Of a stretch of 64,000 nucleotides of DNA, positions 51,563 to 61,532 are shown in pieces. The stretch covers positions 1 through 64,000 of the forward strand of contig NZ_JAFFPS010000031.1 in assembly GCF_016919165.1 (NCBI RefSeq). Reading direction: 5' to 3'. The stretch's first letter is position 1, and every line of letters begins with the position of its first letter. The notes under the pieces are model-generated. The model made no database searches and was not told the DNA's origin. It saw only the letters and a list, made by a program, of their open reading frames with translations. Made by a program: the position numbers and the translations under genes. This DNA comes from Leptospira chreensis (GTDB lineage: Bacteria; Spirochaetota; Leptospiria; Leptospirales; Leptospiraceae).

Positions 51563-52878
51563 AACTAAAACTTCTCTGCTTACTCATCACAACACTAGTC
51601 ATCCAATGTTCTGGTGCCTCCATAAAAGACGGGTCAGGTGACCAAGAGTTTGAATTAAAATTTTCTAAAGGAAAATGGACTAGAACCGAACGTTTCAAAA
51701 ACTCTGGAGGGATTCGTGCCGTCGGAGAAGTGAAAGCGGAATGCGCTGGTGCCAAATGCACCGAAGACCAAGTCACAAAATTTGCTCCAGCAAAAATTAA
51801 ATCATTACCAAAACATGGTGTTTGGGAAGAATACATCCAATTCGAACAACCAGGTTCCACAGCTGAAAATCCAAAATACAAATCCACACTAGACCAAGTC
51901 GGAGAATATGTGGATGGTAAAAAAACAGGAATTTGGAAAAAACCAGATCCTGATAGTCCAGGGAAATTTCTCGCGGAAACCCCGTGGGTCGATGGAAAAA
52001 AAGAGGGACTTGCAAAAACTTTTGATAAACAAGGTGTTGTTACTTCTGAAACGAACTACACTGATGATAAAAAAAATGGCCCCTATTACCGAAAGAATAA
52101 CAAAGGTGAGTGGGTCGAAAAAGGTTCTTTTAAAGATAATGAAGAAGACGGCGAATGGACCTATCACTTTGTAGGTGCTGATGGGAACGGAATCAAAACC
52201 AAGGTATCATTTTCTAACGGCTTAAAAAATGGCCAAGAGATCAATTATTACAAAGACGGTGCAGTCGAATCACAAGGATCTTACTCGTCTGACGTACGCT
52301 CTGGCTTATGGAAGATGTTTGGATCTAAAGGAAACATTTTAGCGGAAGGAACTTATTCTAAAAAAGAAAATTCTGAAAACTTAGATATTAAGTATGAAAG
52401 AACAGGAATTTGGAAAGAATACTATGCCGATGGAAAAATATTCGGAACTGGTTCACGAAAACATACAAGAACCGGCGAATGGAAGTTCTACTATAAAAAT
52501 GGTCAGATCGGCTACCAAGGCAATATGGCAAACGAAAGTATGTTAGAATCTGCTAAAGTTTATGACAATACGGGAAAAATTCTTGGAGAAGGAAAACTTT
52601 TCTTTTCACTCGTAAAGATCGATGAAGAAACCCAAGACTTAAAACTCAATTACAAGCCGAGTATCCCTTATACTTATTTCTATCCTTCTGGAAAAAAAAG
52701 AATGGTGATTCGTTCCACTGAAGATGCTACTGAATATTCGGAAGATGGGAGAGAGTTAGGAAAAGGACCTGTGGAACCTCAAGGAAGAAAGATGGGTTGT
52801 TGGACCATTGGAGGCAAAACAGAATATTATATGATTGATAAACCAATGCCAAAAATGACTCCATCGCAATGCAAATAA
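51559..52878 (+). CDS. Lipoprotein with MORN/YwqK-type repeats
   Basis: A 439-residue lipoprotein: KLKLLCLLITTLVIQCSGAS carries a lipobox at the Cys. It is followed by about ten repeats of the MORN/YwqK type (for example VDGKKTGIWKKPD, NGLKNGQEINYYKDG, DVRSGLWKMFG and RTGEWKFYYKNG), a pattern of alternating D-G-K-x-x-G-x-W. Likely a scaffold at the outer membrane or periplasm. It overlaps the thioesterase by four bases and moxR by ten. Confidence 0.75.
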   Translation: MKLKLLCLLITTLVIQCSGASIKDGSGDQEFELKFSKGKWTRTERFKNSGGIRAVGEVKAECAGAKCTEDQVTKFAPAKIKSLPKHGVWEEYIQFEQPGSTAENPKYKSTLDQVGEYVDGKKTGIWKKPDPDSPGKFLAETPWVDGKKEGLAKTFDKQGVVTSETNYTDDKKNGPYYRKNNKGEWVEKGSFKDNEEDGEWTYHFVGADGNGIKTKVSFSNGLKNGQEINYYKDGAVESQGSYSSDVRSGLWKMFGSKGNILAEGTYSKKENSENLDIKYERTGIWKEYYADGKIFGTGSRKHTRTGEWKFYYKNGQIGYQGNMANESMLESAKVYDNTGKILGEGKLFFSLVKIDEETQDLKLNYKPSIPYTYFYPSGKKRMVIRSTEDATEYSEDGRELGKGPVEPQGRKMGCWTIGGKTEYYMIDKPMPKMTPSQCK

Positions 52879-53849
52879 ACAAAGAACAAATTACAGAAAT
52901 ATCCGACCAAGTAAAACTACTTCGGTCGGAACTATCCGAATCGATATCAGGGATGGACAATGTAATCCAATCCCTGTTTGTGGGCCTTGTGGCCAATGGG
53001 CATGTGTTACTTGAAGGTATGCCAGGCCTTGCCAAAACCCTTGTAGCCAAAAACTTAGCATCCATCATTGATGCAAAGTTTTCTCGGGTTCAATTCACAC
53101 CCGATTTGTTACCAGCAGACCTCACTGGAACCAATATATTTAACCCAAAAACTTCGTCCTTTGAAATCAGAAAAGGCCCTATATTCACCAATGTTTTGTT
53201 AGCTGACGAAATCAATAGAGCACCGGCAAAAGTTCAATCGGCTCTACTCCAATGTATGGAAGAAAGACAGGTTTCCATTGCAGACGAAACTTTTGATTTG
53301 GAACCTCCATTTTTTGTGATCGCAACACAAAACCCCATCGACCAAGAGGGAACCTATCCACTTCCGGAAGCACAACTGGATCGATTTTTATTCAAAGTGA
53401 TTGTCACCTATCCAAAATTTGACGATGAATTGGCCATCCTACACCAACACGGAAGTTTGAACTTCACAAAGAAAAAACCTAAAAAAATCATACAGCCAAA
53501 AGAAATCCAAAAGATTTCTGAAATATCAAACCAAGTGTTTGTAGAACCGAAATTACAAAGTTATATTGTAAACCTAACAAGAAACACAAGACCGGAAACT
53601 ACCATCGATGGTGAATTAAAAAACTTCATTCAACATGGAGTTAGCCCACGCGCCAGCCTTGCTATGTTGAAAGTAAGTAGGATTCATGCACTTCTTGAGG
53701 GACGCGACTTTGTAATCCCTGAAGATATCCAACGTTTTTTCTCGGAAATCGTTAAACACAGACTCCACCTAACAATCGATGCCATTAGCGAGGATATCAG
53801 CACAGATTCTATCATCAAACGAATCCTATCTGTCACGGAAGTTCCCTAA
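52869..53849 (+). CDS. moxR: MoxR-type AAA+ ATPase
   Basis: A 326-residue MoxR ATPase, a chaperone for enzyme or complex assembly. Walker A is GMPGLAKTLVAKNLA, Walker B LLADEINRAPAKVQSALLQC, with sensor 1 in VIATQNPIDQEGTYPLPEAQ and arginine finger LDRFLFKV. It begins the aerotolerance (bat) part of the operon: the next gene, DUF58, follows directly. Confidence 0.92.
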   Translation: MQINKEQITEISDQVKLLRSELSESISGMDNVIQSLFVGLVANGHVLLEGMPGLAKTLVAKNLASIIDAKFSRVQFTPDLLPADLTGTNIFNPKTSSFEIRKGPIFTNVLLADEINRAPAKVQSALLQCMEERQVSIADETFDLEPPFFVIATQNPIDQEGTYPLPEAQLDRFLFKVIVTYPKFDDELAILHQHGSLNFTKKKPKKIIQPKEIQKISEISNQVFVEPKLQSYIVNLTRNTRPETTIDGELKNFIQHGVSPRASLAMLKVSRIHALLEGRDFVIPEDIQRFFSEIVKHRLHLTIDAISEDISTDSIIKRILSVTEVP

Positions 53850-54668
53850 ATGTTATCTCCAGAACTAAAACGGTTACTTCAAGTTTTACAATGGGAAACA
53901 AAGAAAAAATTCTCTTCGACGAGGCAAGGTCTCTTAACAATGTCCGAGCGGGGTAGGGGATTTGATTTCAAAGAAGTAAGAAACTACCAATTCGGCGATG
54001 ATACAAGGTATATCGACTGGAACGTAACTTCTAGAACTGGAGAATTATACACCAAAGAGTTTTATGTAGAACGCGATGCTTCCATTATCATTTTTTATGA
54101 TAGGAGCGGGTCACTGAATGGGATAAAACAAACCGCCAGTTTTCAAATTGCTCTTTTTTTATCCTTATTCCACATCAAAATGGGAAATCGCATCCTCCTG
54201 ATTAGCTTTTCCGAAGATCAAAGTAATTCAGCCAAATGGTTAAAAACAGAAACTGATGTTTTCTCCACTTTTGCCAATCTCACAAAACAAAGCGCAGGCG
54301 ATGGAACGGACTATTCGAAAGCCTATCAATATGCTTTTAAACTTTACCCAAAATTCGCAGTTAGTTATTGGATCTCTGACTTTATTAACTTTTCTGACTA
54401 TACAGAAAAAAACAAAGTCCCCAAACTTTGGGAACCCATTGGGATTTGGATCAAGGATGAATTGGACAGTATCAAATTCCCATTTTGGCTTCGAATGTTT
54501 CAGGAAATCTCAGAAGAAAAAGTCAGTTTTCGTAGTAAAGAAAATACATACACTAAGGACTTAAAAGCAGCGAAGTCATTTTTTGGCGTCAATTTAGTCC
54601 AAATCAACCCAACCACAAAACTTTCTAACCAAATCCTACCCTTATTCAAAAGCAAACGAAATGGCTAA
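53850..54668 (+). CDS. DUF58 family protein
   Basis: A DUF58 protein of 272 residues. It contains RGRGFDFKEVRNYQFGDDTR, then YIDWNVTSRTGELYTKEF, the characteristic DUF58 segment, which leads to a vWA-like fold (IIFYDRSGSL). It begins directly after the moxR stop and overlaps the next gene by eight bases. MoxR/DUF58/vWA sets form a conserved assembly system in bacteria, here linked to Bat. Confidence 0.9.
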   Translation: MLSPELKRLLQVLQWETKKKFSSTRQGLLTMSERGRGFDFKEVRNYQFGDDTRYIDWNVTSRTGELYTKEFYVERDASIIIFYDRSGSLNGIKQTASFQIALFLSLFHIKMGNRILLISFSEDQSNSAKWLKTETDVFSTFANLTKQSAGDGTDYSKAYQYAFKLYPKFAVSYWISDFINFSDYTEKNKVPKLWEPIGIWIKDELDSIKFPFWLRMFQEISEEKVSFRSKENTYTKDLKAAKSFFGVNLVQINPTTKLSNQILPLFKSKRNG

Positions 54669-55500
54669 GTACATTTTAATATTCTTATTCTCTTCCGTTT
54701 CGGCCTTTGCTGTACCGAAAGAGATGGTTTTGGAATCCGATATTTATGTCGGAGATACGGTCCACTACCAAGTCGAATTAACAGAGACAAACGAATCTAA
54801 CTTGGATTTACAGGAAGGGGAATTCTATGAAGATGACAACCTACCTTCTTACAAAATTTTTGGCATTGCGAAAGAAGAGTCAAAAATAAAAGCCTCTCTT
54901 TTGTTTTTCAAACCAGGAGATTATATATTGCCTGTTACTTGGGAGGAAAACGGTGAAAAAAAAGAATCTACTTTTTTAATCAAAGTCAAATCACAACTCA
55001 TTGGAATTGAAAATGATATCGAAGATATAGAGCCTCCCCTCCAGTTTTCGGGGCCTTATTTCTTTCGTTTGTTCATTATCTTATTCATCACTGCCATCAA
55101 TGTTTATTTATTGTATGCTTTATACATATATTGGAAATCGAAACCAAAGGTCATGGATGCTCTTTGGGAAAAACAACCTGTGTTGGAAGAAACAACCAAA
55201 CGCCTCCATACCATAGAAACCTATTTGCAATCAGAACCAATCCATGAAAAAGATTTGGCTTTTAAAATCAGTGAATATTTGAAAGAAGTATACTCACAAA
55301 AACTAGAAAGGAACCTGTTAGGAAAAACAGACTCCGAATTTTTAGCAGAATTGTCCGATAGAACTCATATCGAAGATTCCCTCCTTCGCGAACTACGCAT
55401 CTATTTCAGAAACACAAAATACGATGACAACCCAACGGAAATCACAAAGGAGACAGCAAATTCTATTTGGGAAAAAATCAAAAAGGACTTTGAATTATAA
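54661..55500 (+). CDS. DUF4381-like membrane protein of the Bat operon
   Basis: A 279-residue protein with a signal peptide (KYILIFLFSSVSAFA), a periplasmic beta region of about 100 residues, one membrane helix (FFRLFIILFITAINVYLLYA) and a cytoplasmic tail (about 155-279) that is helical. Gene order and layout match the DUF4381-type protein between DUF58 and BatA. Family assignment by position and topology rather than motif. Confidence 0.65.
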   Translation: MAKYILIFLFSSVSAFAVPKEMVLESDIYVGDTVHYQVELTETNESNLDLQEGEFYEDDNLPSYKIFGIAKEESKIKASLLFFKPGDYILPVTWEENGEKKESTFLIKVKSQLIGIENDIEDIEPPLQFSGPYFFRLFIILFITAINVYLLYALYIYWKSKPKVMDALWEKQPVLEETTKRLHTIETYLQSEPIHEKDLAFKISEYLKEVYSQKLERNLLGKTDSEFLAELSDRTHIEDSLLRELRIYFRNTKYDDNPTEITKETANSIWEKIKKDFEL

Positions 55501-55502
55501 CT

Positions 55503-56456
55503 ATGGATCAGTTCCAAAGACCTTATCTTTTATTTTTCATCATCCCATTCCTTTTACTCGGAATTTACCAATGGAGAAAAAAACCATTGGGTGCTATCCT
55601 ACTCATTCAATCTGACCGCTTCCAAACTCCGACTACCAACTTTTTCTTAAAATTACGAGCTCTATTCTTAAGACTAACCGAAGTTTTGTTTTATATAGCC
55701 GCTGTGTTTCTCATCATTGCTGCGGCAGGTCCTGGAGAAAAATACAGATTAACACCTGATGTTACTAATGGAATTGATATCATGATCGCCCTGGATATTT
55801 CAGGTTCCATGGTCAATTCATATGATTTTTTACCAAAAAATCGACTCACCGTATCGAAAGAACTACTCAGAGAATTCATTCAAAAACGTTTGTATGACCG
55901 AATTGGAATTGTATTGTTTGCAGGAGCAGCTTACCTACAATCACCTCTATCAAACGATCGCTATGCGTTAGACGAACTCATCACCGATACCTCCGATGAA
56001 GATATCACGGAACAAGGAACGGCAGTTGGGGATGCTTTGGTATTGTCCACATACAGGCTGAAAAATTCTACGGCAAAATCAAAAATCATCATACTGCTAA
56101 CCGATGGCGTCTCCAACACAGGAAAATTAGATCCGGAAACCGCGGCATATGCCGCCAAAGCCTACGGAATCAAAGTCTATTCTATAGGAATCGGGAAAGA
56201 ACAAGGACAGTATGAAGTTAATTACGAATCCTTAGAGGCCATTTCCGCAAACACAAAGGGACGCTTCTTTCGTGCAGAATCTCCCGAAGTATTACAAGAG
56301 GTGCTAAACGAAATCAATGGATTAGAAACCGTGGATCTCCCATCCAAACCAATGGAAATTCACGAAACCCATTTCCCCTCCGCAGTTTTAGTATTTTTTA
56401 TCTTACTTGGAATAGTGGCTTTATTTATGATCTACCCACTCACAGAAAAGCTATGA
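55503..56456 (+). CDS. batA: BatA: vWA-domain aerotolerance protein
   Basis: A 317-residue BatA protein. After two N-terminal membrane helices comes a von Willebrand A domain with the MIDAS motif DISGSM (IMIALDISGSMVNSYDF), an acidic TDTSDEDITEQGTAVGDALV and LLTDGVSNTG, completed by a C-terminal helix (SAVLVFFILLGIVALFMIY). Metal-dependent ligand binding is typical. It overlaps batB by four bases. Confidence 0.92.
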   Translation: MDQFQRPYLLFFIIPFLLLGIYQWRKKPLGAILLIQSDRFQTPTTNFFLKLRALFLRLTEVLFYIAAVFLIIAAAGPGEKYRLTPDVTNGIDIMIALDISGSMVNSYDFLPKNRLTVSKELLREFIQKRLYDRIGIVLFAGAAYLQSPLSNDRYALDELITDTSDEDITEQGTAVGDALVLSTYRLKNSTAKSKIIILLTDGVSNTGKLDPETAAYAAKAYGIKVYSIGIGKEQGQYEVNYESLEAISANTKGRFFRAESPEVLQEVLNEINGLETVDLPSKPMEIHETHFPSAVLVFFILLGIVALFMIYPLTEKL

Positions 56457-58084
56457 TAGATATAGATTCGATAGCAACGGTTGGCATAACTTCCATATCC
56501 ATTTGGATTTTAGTAATCTTAGGGAAGTTGTATCTCAACCTTAAAGCCAATCATTTAAAAAAAGAACATCCAAATTTAAAAAATAGAATCTATACAGCGA
56601 ATACAAAGCTCTATCTGACAAGACTCACCTGCCTCTTACTTTCCCTAATCCTTGCCTTCTATTCTCTATATAAAGTGAAATCCACGGAAGTGGAATCCTT
56701 AAAGGAATTTGAATCTGCCGATGTTCTATTTGTTGTCGATGTCAGTCTTTCTATGAACACAATCGATGTAAGACCCAACAGGCTCAAACGATTCCAAGAT
56801 TTAGCCCTACGAATTTTGACAAGTCTTAAAGGAAACCGAATCGGTATTGTTGTTTTTGCCGGACAATCTTTTTCCTTCTGCCCTTTAACATCTGATATCA
56901 CCGCCGTATCCGATTACATACAAGCATTAGGTGTAGAGATGGTGGGTGCAAAAGGAACAGACCTCGCCATTGCTCTCGAAAGAGTAAACAAAATCAGAAA
57001 GAAAAACAATCATATCTCCTCACAAATCACTGTGATTGTTTCCGATGGAGAAGACCACGAAAATCAAAATTTGCCAAAGGTTACAGGCGAGGTGATGGTT
57101 TGGGGGATTGGCACTGAAGAAGGTAGTGTAATTGAATACCGTGACCCTGGAACCGGGAAGGGAGGGTATGTGACTCTGGATGCTGGCTTATCCGATTCTC
57201 CAATGGCACCCAATTTGGTAGTTTCTAAAATAAATGGAGAAAAATTAAAATCCCTTGCGGATCAAAACAATGGAACTTACCACGATGTTTCTTTTCAGGC
57301 AGATGGCGCCTATGCTTTGTTAGATACAATTCAGACCGTAAAAAAACAGAAAATACAAATGATCGAACACTTCAAAAATGAAGATGGAGCCCATCCATTT
57401 TTAATTGCTGCCTTTGCTTTTTTATTTTTAGAACGAATCCTAAATCTATTCGTACAAAAAATCCCCAAAGGAATTTATACATTTTTTCTTATTCTAATAT
57501 TTTTCGGATTAGGTCGCTTAGAAGCATGGGAGTTAGACCCAGGAGGCAACTCCATTGAGCGGGGAGTCAAATCCTATCATAGCAAAAACTACAATGAAAG
57601 CCAAAAGGAATTTGAAAAAGCAAAAGAATATATCCAAGACGACCCAAGGTTATTGTACAATGAATCGGCTTCAGCTTACCAACTGGGTCAGTACAAAGAT
57701 GCCATAGGACTCTCAGAAAAAATTCTGGCCCATCCCAAAGCGGATCCTGATCTCAAGGCAAAGGCCAATTTTAACCTCGGGAATGTTTATTCAAAGCTAG
57801 GTGATAAAAAGAAAGCATTACAATCTTATACCAAAACTCTAGAAATCGATCCTGACCATCTTTCCGCAAAAAAAAATATTGAACACTTAACCAAAAAGAA
57901 AGACCAAGGGCAAAACCAAAATCAGAAAGGAAATGAGTCCCTACCTGAACCAGAAAGAAGGAATCAAAAAGAAAACCAAAAACAAGAAAAGTCGGATGCA
58001 GAACGAATTTTGGATCCTCTTTCACAAGACTCCATCCTAAAAAACAAAAAAGGAGGTTCGATTGATAATGAAAAGTTTTGGTAA
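56453..58084 (+). CDS. batB: BatB-BatC fusion (vWA plus TPR)
   Basis: A 543-residue protein in which a BatB-type vWA domain (N-terminal helices, MIDAS DVSLSM in LFVVDVSLSMNTIDV, SDGEDHENQN) is joined to a BatC-type TPR region. The latter begins after a membrane helix near residue 340 (FFLILIFFGLGRLEAWELDP) and contains the repeats SAYQLGQYKDAIGLSEKILA and NFNLGNVYSKLGDKKKALQS. The C-terminus is polar and Gln/Asn-rich. As far as I recall, fused BatBC is described in L. biflexa. Four-base overlap with batA and 23-base overlap with batD. Confidence 0.92.
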   Translation: MIDIDSIATVGITSISIWILVILGKLYLNLKANHLKKEHPNLKNRIYTANTKLYLTRLTCLLLSLILAFYSLYKVKSTEVESLKEFESADVLFVVDVSLSMNTIDVRPNRLKRFQDLALRILTSLKGNRIGIVVFAGQSFSFCPLTSDITAVSDYIQALGVEMVGAKGTDLAIALERVNKIRKKNNHISSQITVIVSDGEDHENQNLPKVTGEVMVWGIGTEEGSVIEYRDPGTGKGGYVTLDAGLSDSPMAPNLVVSKINGEKLKSLADQNNGTYHDVSFQADGAYALLDTIQTVKKQKIQMIEHFKNEDGAHPFLIAAFAFLFLERILNLFVQKIPKGIYTFFLILIFFGLGRLEAWELDPGGNSIERGVKSYHSKNYNESQKEFEKAKEYIQDDPRLLYNESASAYQLGQYKDAIGLSEKILAHPKADPDLKAKANFNLGNVYSKLGDKKKALQSYTKTLEIDPDHLSAKKNIEHLTKKKDQGQNQNQKGNESLPEPERRNQKENQKQEKSDAERILDPLSQDSILKNKKGGSIDNEKFW

Positions 58085-59639
58085 ACTTGCAGTCCTTATC
58101 CTTCTACTTTACCTCATTCCACTCTCTGCCATGCTTTCTTCTGAAGTAGAGTTTCAATTTTATCCAAACGAGTTTTCTCTCGGAGAACATGCCAAACTAG
58201 AAGTGAAAGCGCACGGCGAAAAAATTTTCCGAGCCATCCAAACCAATATTAAACAAAACGGAGTTCGGATTCGATTTGTCGGCAGTGGTACCGAAACACA
58301 AATCATCAACTTCAAAGTTTCCAGATCACAGATATTAAATTTCTATGTGGATACGGAATCAGAAGGAACCTTTAAACTTCCAGAAATTTCCGTAGAATAC
58401 GACAACAAAATCTATAAATCGCCATCCACCCAGTTCAAAGTCAGCAAAAGAAGTAAACATTCACAAAACCAATTCTTCGATCCTTTCCCTATGGAAACCG
58501 ACGAAGTACCTGCTGACGAATCCCCAGAAGTATCTTTCCATACAAACAAATCCGTTTTTTACAAAGGGGAACCTATTGTTGGTTATTATGTACTTTATTA
58601 TAATGGATACAGACAACCTTTCCTAGAAAGAGATCCAAACCAATCCATTTCATTCCCTTATTTTCTATCAGAAACACTACGACAAGTATCCGTACAAATT
58701 GAACCAGAAGTCTATAGAAACAATATCCCGAAAAAAACATTAGCTTATGATAAAGAAATCTATGGATTAACAGCAATTAAATCAGGGAGATTTCAAATCG
58801 GAAAAACTAAATTCATCTCTGGTGATAGTTTGCGATTCAATTCTCTCCAAGAGACAGTCAACACAACTCCAGCAACTGTGACAGTCCTTGACCTCCCACC
58901 AACCAAATCAAAAGAATTCACTGGAGCCATTGGCAATTTTAAATTGAACCTAACCAACTTTCCGAAAGAGGTTCACAAAGGGGAAACTGCCTATTTTGAA
59001 ATTACAATTGAAGGGGAAGGTGGATATGAAGGGATCAGCCCGCTACCAAAACCGAACTCAAACATCCAATTCATTTCCCAAACCAGAAATAAAACCTTTC
59101 AAAAATTAGATTCAGGCGAATACGGATTTTATTCAGTGGTAAAGTTTCTTTACGGATACCAAAACGAATCCATCAGCAAAGTACAACTCGAACCCTACCA
59201 GTTCCATTTTTTTTCTTTAAATGAAAACCAATACAAAATCATCACTATTAATTTCCCCGAGCTCTCCGTACTTCCTGAAATCAAAAGGAATCCTCAAGTA
59301 GCAGCGAACCATAAAAAGACACCGAGTGCTCCTCCTATTTTTCTTCTAGTTTTCCTTGCCGTATTGGGTGTTACCTCCTATATAGGATATAGAAGGTATG
59401 TATTTCACAAACAGTCTCAGGAATTGATAGAAATGGTCCAAAGCTTTGGGAAAAAAAGAAATGTCTTCCTTTCAGACTATCTAGAAAAAAAAGAAATTTC
59501 AAAAGAAGACAGTCAGTTTATTGTAACCCTTTTGGGAGACTTTGACCTACAAACAGCTCAAAAATCGTTCCCAAATTTACCCAAACAAGAAAGAACCAAA
59601 GCCATTATCATCGCTAAACAATTAAAAACAAAGGAATAA
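58062..59639 (+). CDS. batD: BatD: oxygen-tolerance protein
   Basis: A 525-residue BatD protein: signal peptide (KLAVLILLLYLIPLSAMLSS), a long beta-rich periplasmic region, and a C-terminal membrane helix (PPIFLLVFLAVLGVTSYIGY) followed by a cytoplasmic tail. The TTG at 58062 lies five bases after AGGAGG (58051-58056); the ATG at 58068 is an alternative. It starts within the batBC tail and precedes htpG by three bases. Confidence 0.88.
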   Translation: MIMKSFGKLAVLILLLYLIPLSAMLSSEVEFQFYPNEFSLGEHAKLEVKAHGEKIFRAIQTNIKQNGVRIRFVGSGTETQIINFKVSRSQILNFYVDTESEGTFKLPEISVEYDNKIYKSPSTQFKVSKRSKHSQNQFFDPFPMETDEVPADESPEVSFHTNKSVFYKGEPIVGYYVLYYNGYRQPFLERDPNQSISFPYFLSETLRQVSVQIEPEVYRNNIPKKTLAYDKEIYGLTAIKSGRFQIGKTKFISGDSLRFNSLQETVNTTPATVTVLDLPPTKSKEFTGAIGNFKLNLTNFPKEVHKGETAYFEITIEGEGGYEGISPLPKPNSNIQFISQTRNKTFQKLDSGEYGFYSVVKFLYGYQNESISKVQLEPYQFHFFSLNENQYKIITINFPELSVLPEIKRNPQVAANHKKTPSAPPIFLLVFLAVLGVTSYIGYRRYVFHKQSQELIEMVQSFGKKRNVFLSDYLEKKEISKEDSQFIVTLLGDFDLQTAQKSFPNLPKQERTKAIIIAKQLKTKE

Positions 59640-59642
59640 CAT

Positions 59643-61472
59643 ATGTCAGCCGAAGAATCAGGAAAAATAAGCGTAGAAACGGAAAATATCTTCCCTATCA
59701 TCAAAAAATGGTTGTACTCGGAGAAAGATATTTTTTTGCGAGAACTCGTATCCAATGCGAGTGACGCGATTACAAAACTAAAAAAAATTTCTTTATCCGA
59801 AGAATTTGAAGGTGGGAACGAATACAAAATTGATTTAAACTTTGATGTAGAAACAAGAATCCTATCCATCGAAGACAATGGTGTGGGAATGACCACAGAA
59901 GAAGTCAAAAAATACATCAATCAAATTGCATTTTCTGGTGCTACTGACTTTGCAAAACAATACCAAAACGCCGAAAACAAAGCAGAAATCATAGGCCATT
60001 TTGGACTTGGGTTCTATTCTTCTTTTATGGTTTCCAAAAAAGTAACCATCGAAACAAAATCATACAAAAAAGGCCAAACGGCTGTTTTATGGTCCAGCGA
60101 ATCCGGAACCGATTTTACTATCTCCCAAATAGAAAAAGAAACAAGGGGAACCAAAATTTCCCTTCATCTCGATAGTGAATCCGGCGAATACTTAGACAAA
60201 TGGAAACTCAAAGAATTAATTAAAAAATATTGTGACTTCTTGCCAGTAGGGATTTATATACAAGATGAAAAAGCAAATCGCGAAAAACCATTATGGTCCG
60301 AAGAACCTGCAAAAGTCACTCCAGAGGACTATAAAGATTTTTATTCGTATCTATTCCCTTTCTCTGGGGAATCTCTTTTCCATATCCATTTAAATGTAGA
60401 TTATCCATTCCGTTTACAAGGAATTTTGTATTTTCCCAAACTCACACATGAACTAGAAGCATCAAAGAATGGAATCAAACTTTTTTGTAATCATGTTTTC
60501 GTGAGCGATAACGCAAGCGAACTCATTCCACAATTTCTAACCATTCTCAAAGGAACCATCGATATCCCAGACCTCCCACTGAATGTTTCCAGGTCTTATT
60601 TACAAAACGATCCACTAGTAAAAAAGATCTCCAACCATATCATCAAAAAAGTAGCCGACCGCCTCATTGATGATTTCAAAAAGAATCGAAGCAAATATGA
60701 AGAAAATTGGAACGATATCTCTTTATTCGTAAAATACGGAGTTCTAACGGATGAAAAATTTTATGATGCTATGAAGGATCACCTGATTTTTAAAAATTCC
60801 GAAGGTGGGTATTCTACAACTTCCGAATATTGGGAAAAAAACAAAGAAAAGAACCAAAACAAAATCTTTTATGCCAATGAAACGGAGATGGGTTCCGTTT
60901 ATATGGAACTGTTAAAGTCACAAGGTCTAGAAGCACTCCTCGTTGATTCCAAAATTGATTCCCACCTCATCCAACACTTAGAAACGAAAAACCCAGATTG
61001 GAAATTCCAAAGAGTGGATTCCGAAATTGCAGACCAGGTTGTGGACAAAGAAGCTCCGAAAGACTTGGTAAATGAAGACAACAAAACGGAATCCGACAGA
61101 ATCCAAAATTTGTTTCAATCTTCTTTGCCAGCAGAAGGAGTCGAAGTAAAAGTCGAGGCCTTAAAATCTTTAGATGTTCCGGGGGTCATTCTTTTGCCAG
61201 AGTTTATGAGACGAATGTCAGAAATGAACTCGATGTTAAACCGGGAAGACACAAAGAACATTTTAAGATCACATACCCTTATGGTTAACTCGAAATCTCC
61301 ATTAGTAAAATCCGCCTTACAAGCGTTCGAAGGTGTAAACCCAGAAAAAGGGAAAAAATTGGCAAGGATCATTTATGACCTCTCACTCCTTTCCGCCAAG
61401 GTGATGGACGAAAAAGAAGTATCCGAGTATACCAAAAGAACAACGGAATTTCTCCAGGAGATTTTTTCTTAA
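59643..61472 (+). CDS. htpG: Hsp90-family chaperone HtpG
   Basis: Bacterial Hsp90 of 609 residues. [17 protein letters not shown] holds the ATP-binding Glu/Asn; IEDNGVGMT and [17 protein letters not shown] are the adenine and lid motifs, with [12 protein letters not shown] next. Middle-domain features ([11 protein letters not shown]) and the C-terminal dimerisation region are present. AAAGGAATAAC precedes the ATG. Its place at the end of the bat operon suggests a link with oxidative or envelope stress. Confidence 0.95.
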   Translation: MSAEESGKISVETENIFPIIKKWLYSEKDIFLRELVSNASDAITKLKKISLSEEFEGGNEYKIDLNFDVETRILSIEDNGVGMTTEEVKKYINQIAFSGATDFAKQYQNAENKAEIIGHFGLGFYSSFMVSKKVTIETKSYKKGQTAVLWSSESGTDFTISQIEKETRGTKISLHLDSESGEYLDKWKLKELIKKYCDFLPVGIYIQDEKANREKPLWSEEPAKVTPEDYKDFYSYLFPFSGESLFHIHLNVDYPFRLQGILYFPKLTHELEASKNGIKLFCNHVFVSDNASELIPQFLTILKGTIDIPDLPLNVSRSYLQNDPLVKKISNHIIKKVADRLIDDFKKNRSKYEENWNDISLFVKYGVLTDEKFYDAMKDHLIFKNSEGGYSTTSEYWEKNKEKNQNKIFYANETEMGSVYMELLKSQGLEALLVDSKIDSHLIQHLETKNPDWKFQRVDSEIADQVVDKEAPKDLVNEDNKTESDRIQNLFQSSLPAEGVEVKVEALKSLDVPGVILLPEFMRRMSEMNSMLNREDTKNILRSHTLMVNSKSPLVKSALQAFEGVNPEKGKKLARIIYDLSLLSAKVMDEKEVSEYTKRTTEFLQEIFS

Positions 61473-61499
61473 CTTAGACAAAACCCTATAGAATGATTT

Positions 61500-61530
61500 G
61501 GCAACGATTCCTCTTTTTGGAATTGTTGCC
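61500..61530 (+). promoter_or_regulatory. Hairpin ending two bases before the kinase start codon
   Basis: GGCAACGATTCC (61500-61511) and GGAATTGTTGCC (61519-61530) form a 12-bp stem with one G-U pair and a 7-base loop (TCTTTTT). It lies 27 bases after the htpG stop and ends two bases before the GTG at 61533. No U-run follows. It could end the htpG transcript with help from other factors or hide the kinase ribosome site. Confidence 0.5.
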
Positions 61531-61532
61531 AT

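Noticed and set aside
51559..52878. Repeats considered as a CRISPR or DNA tandem repeat
   Set aside because: The repetition is at the protein level (MORN-type motifs) with diverged DNA and no regular spacers.
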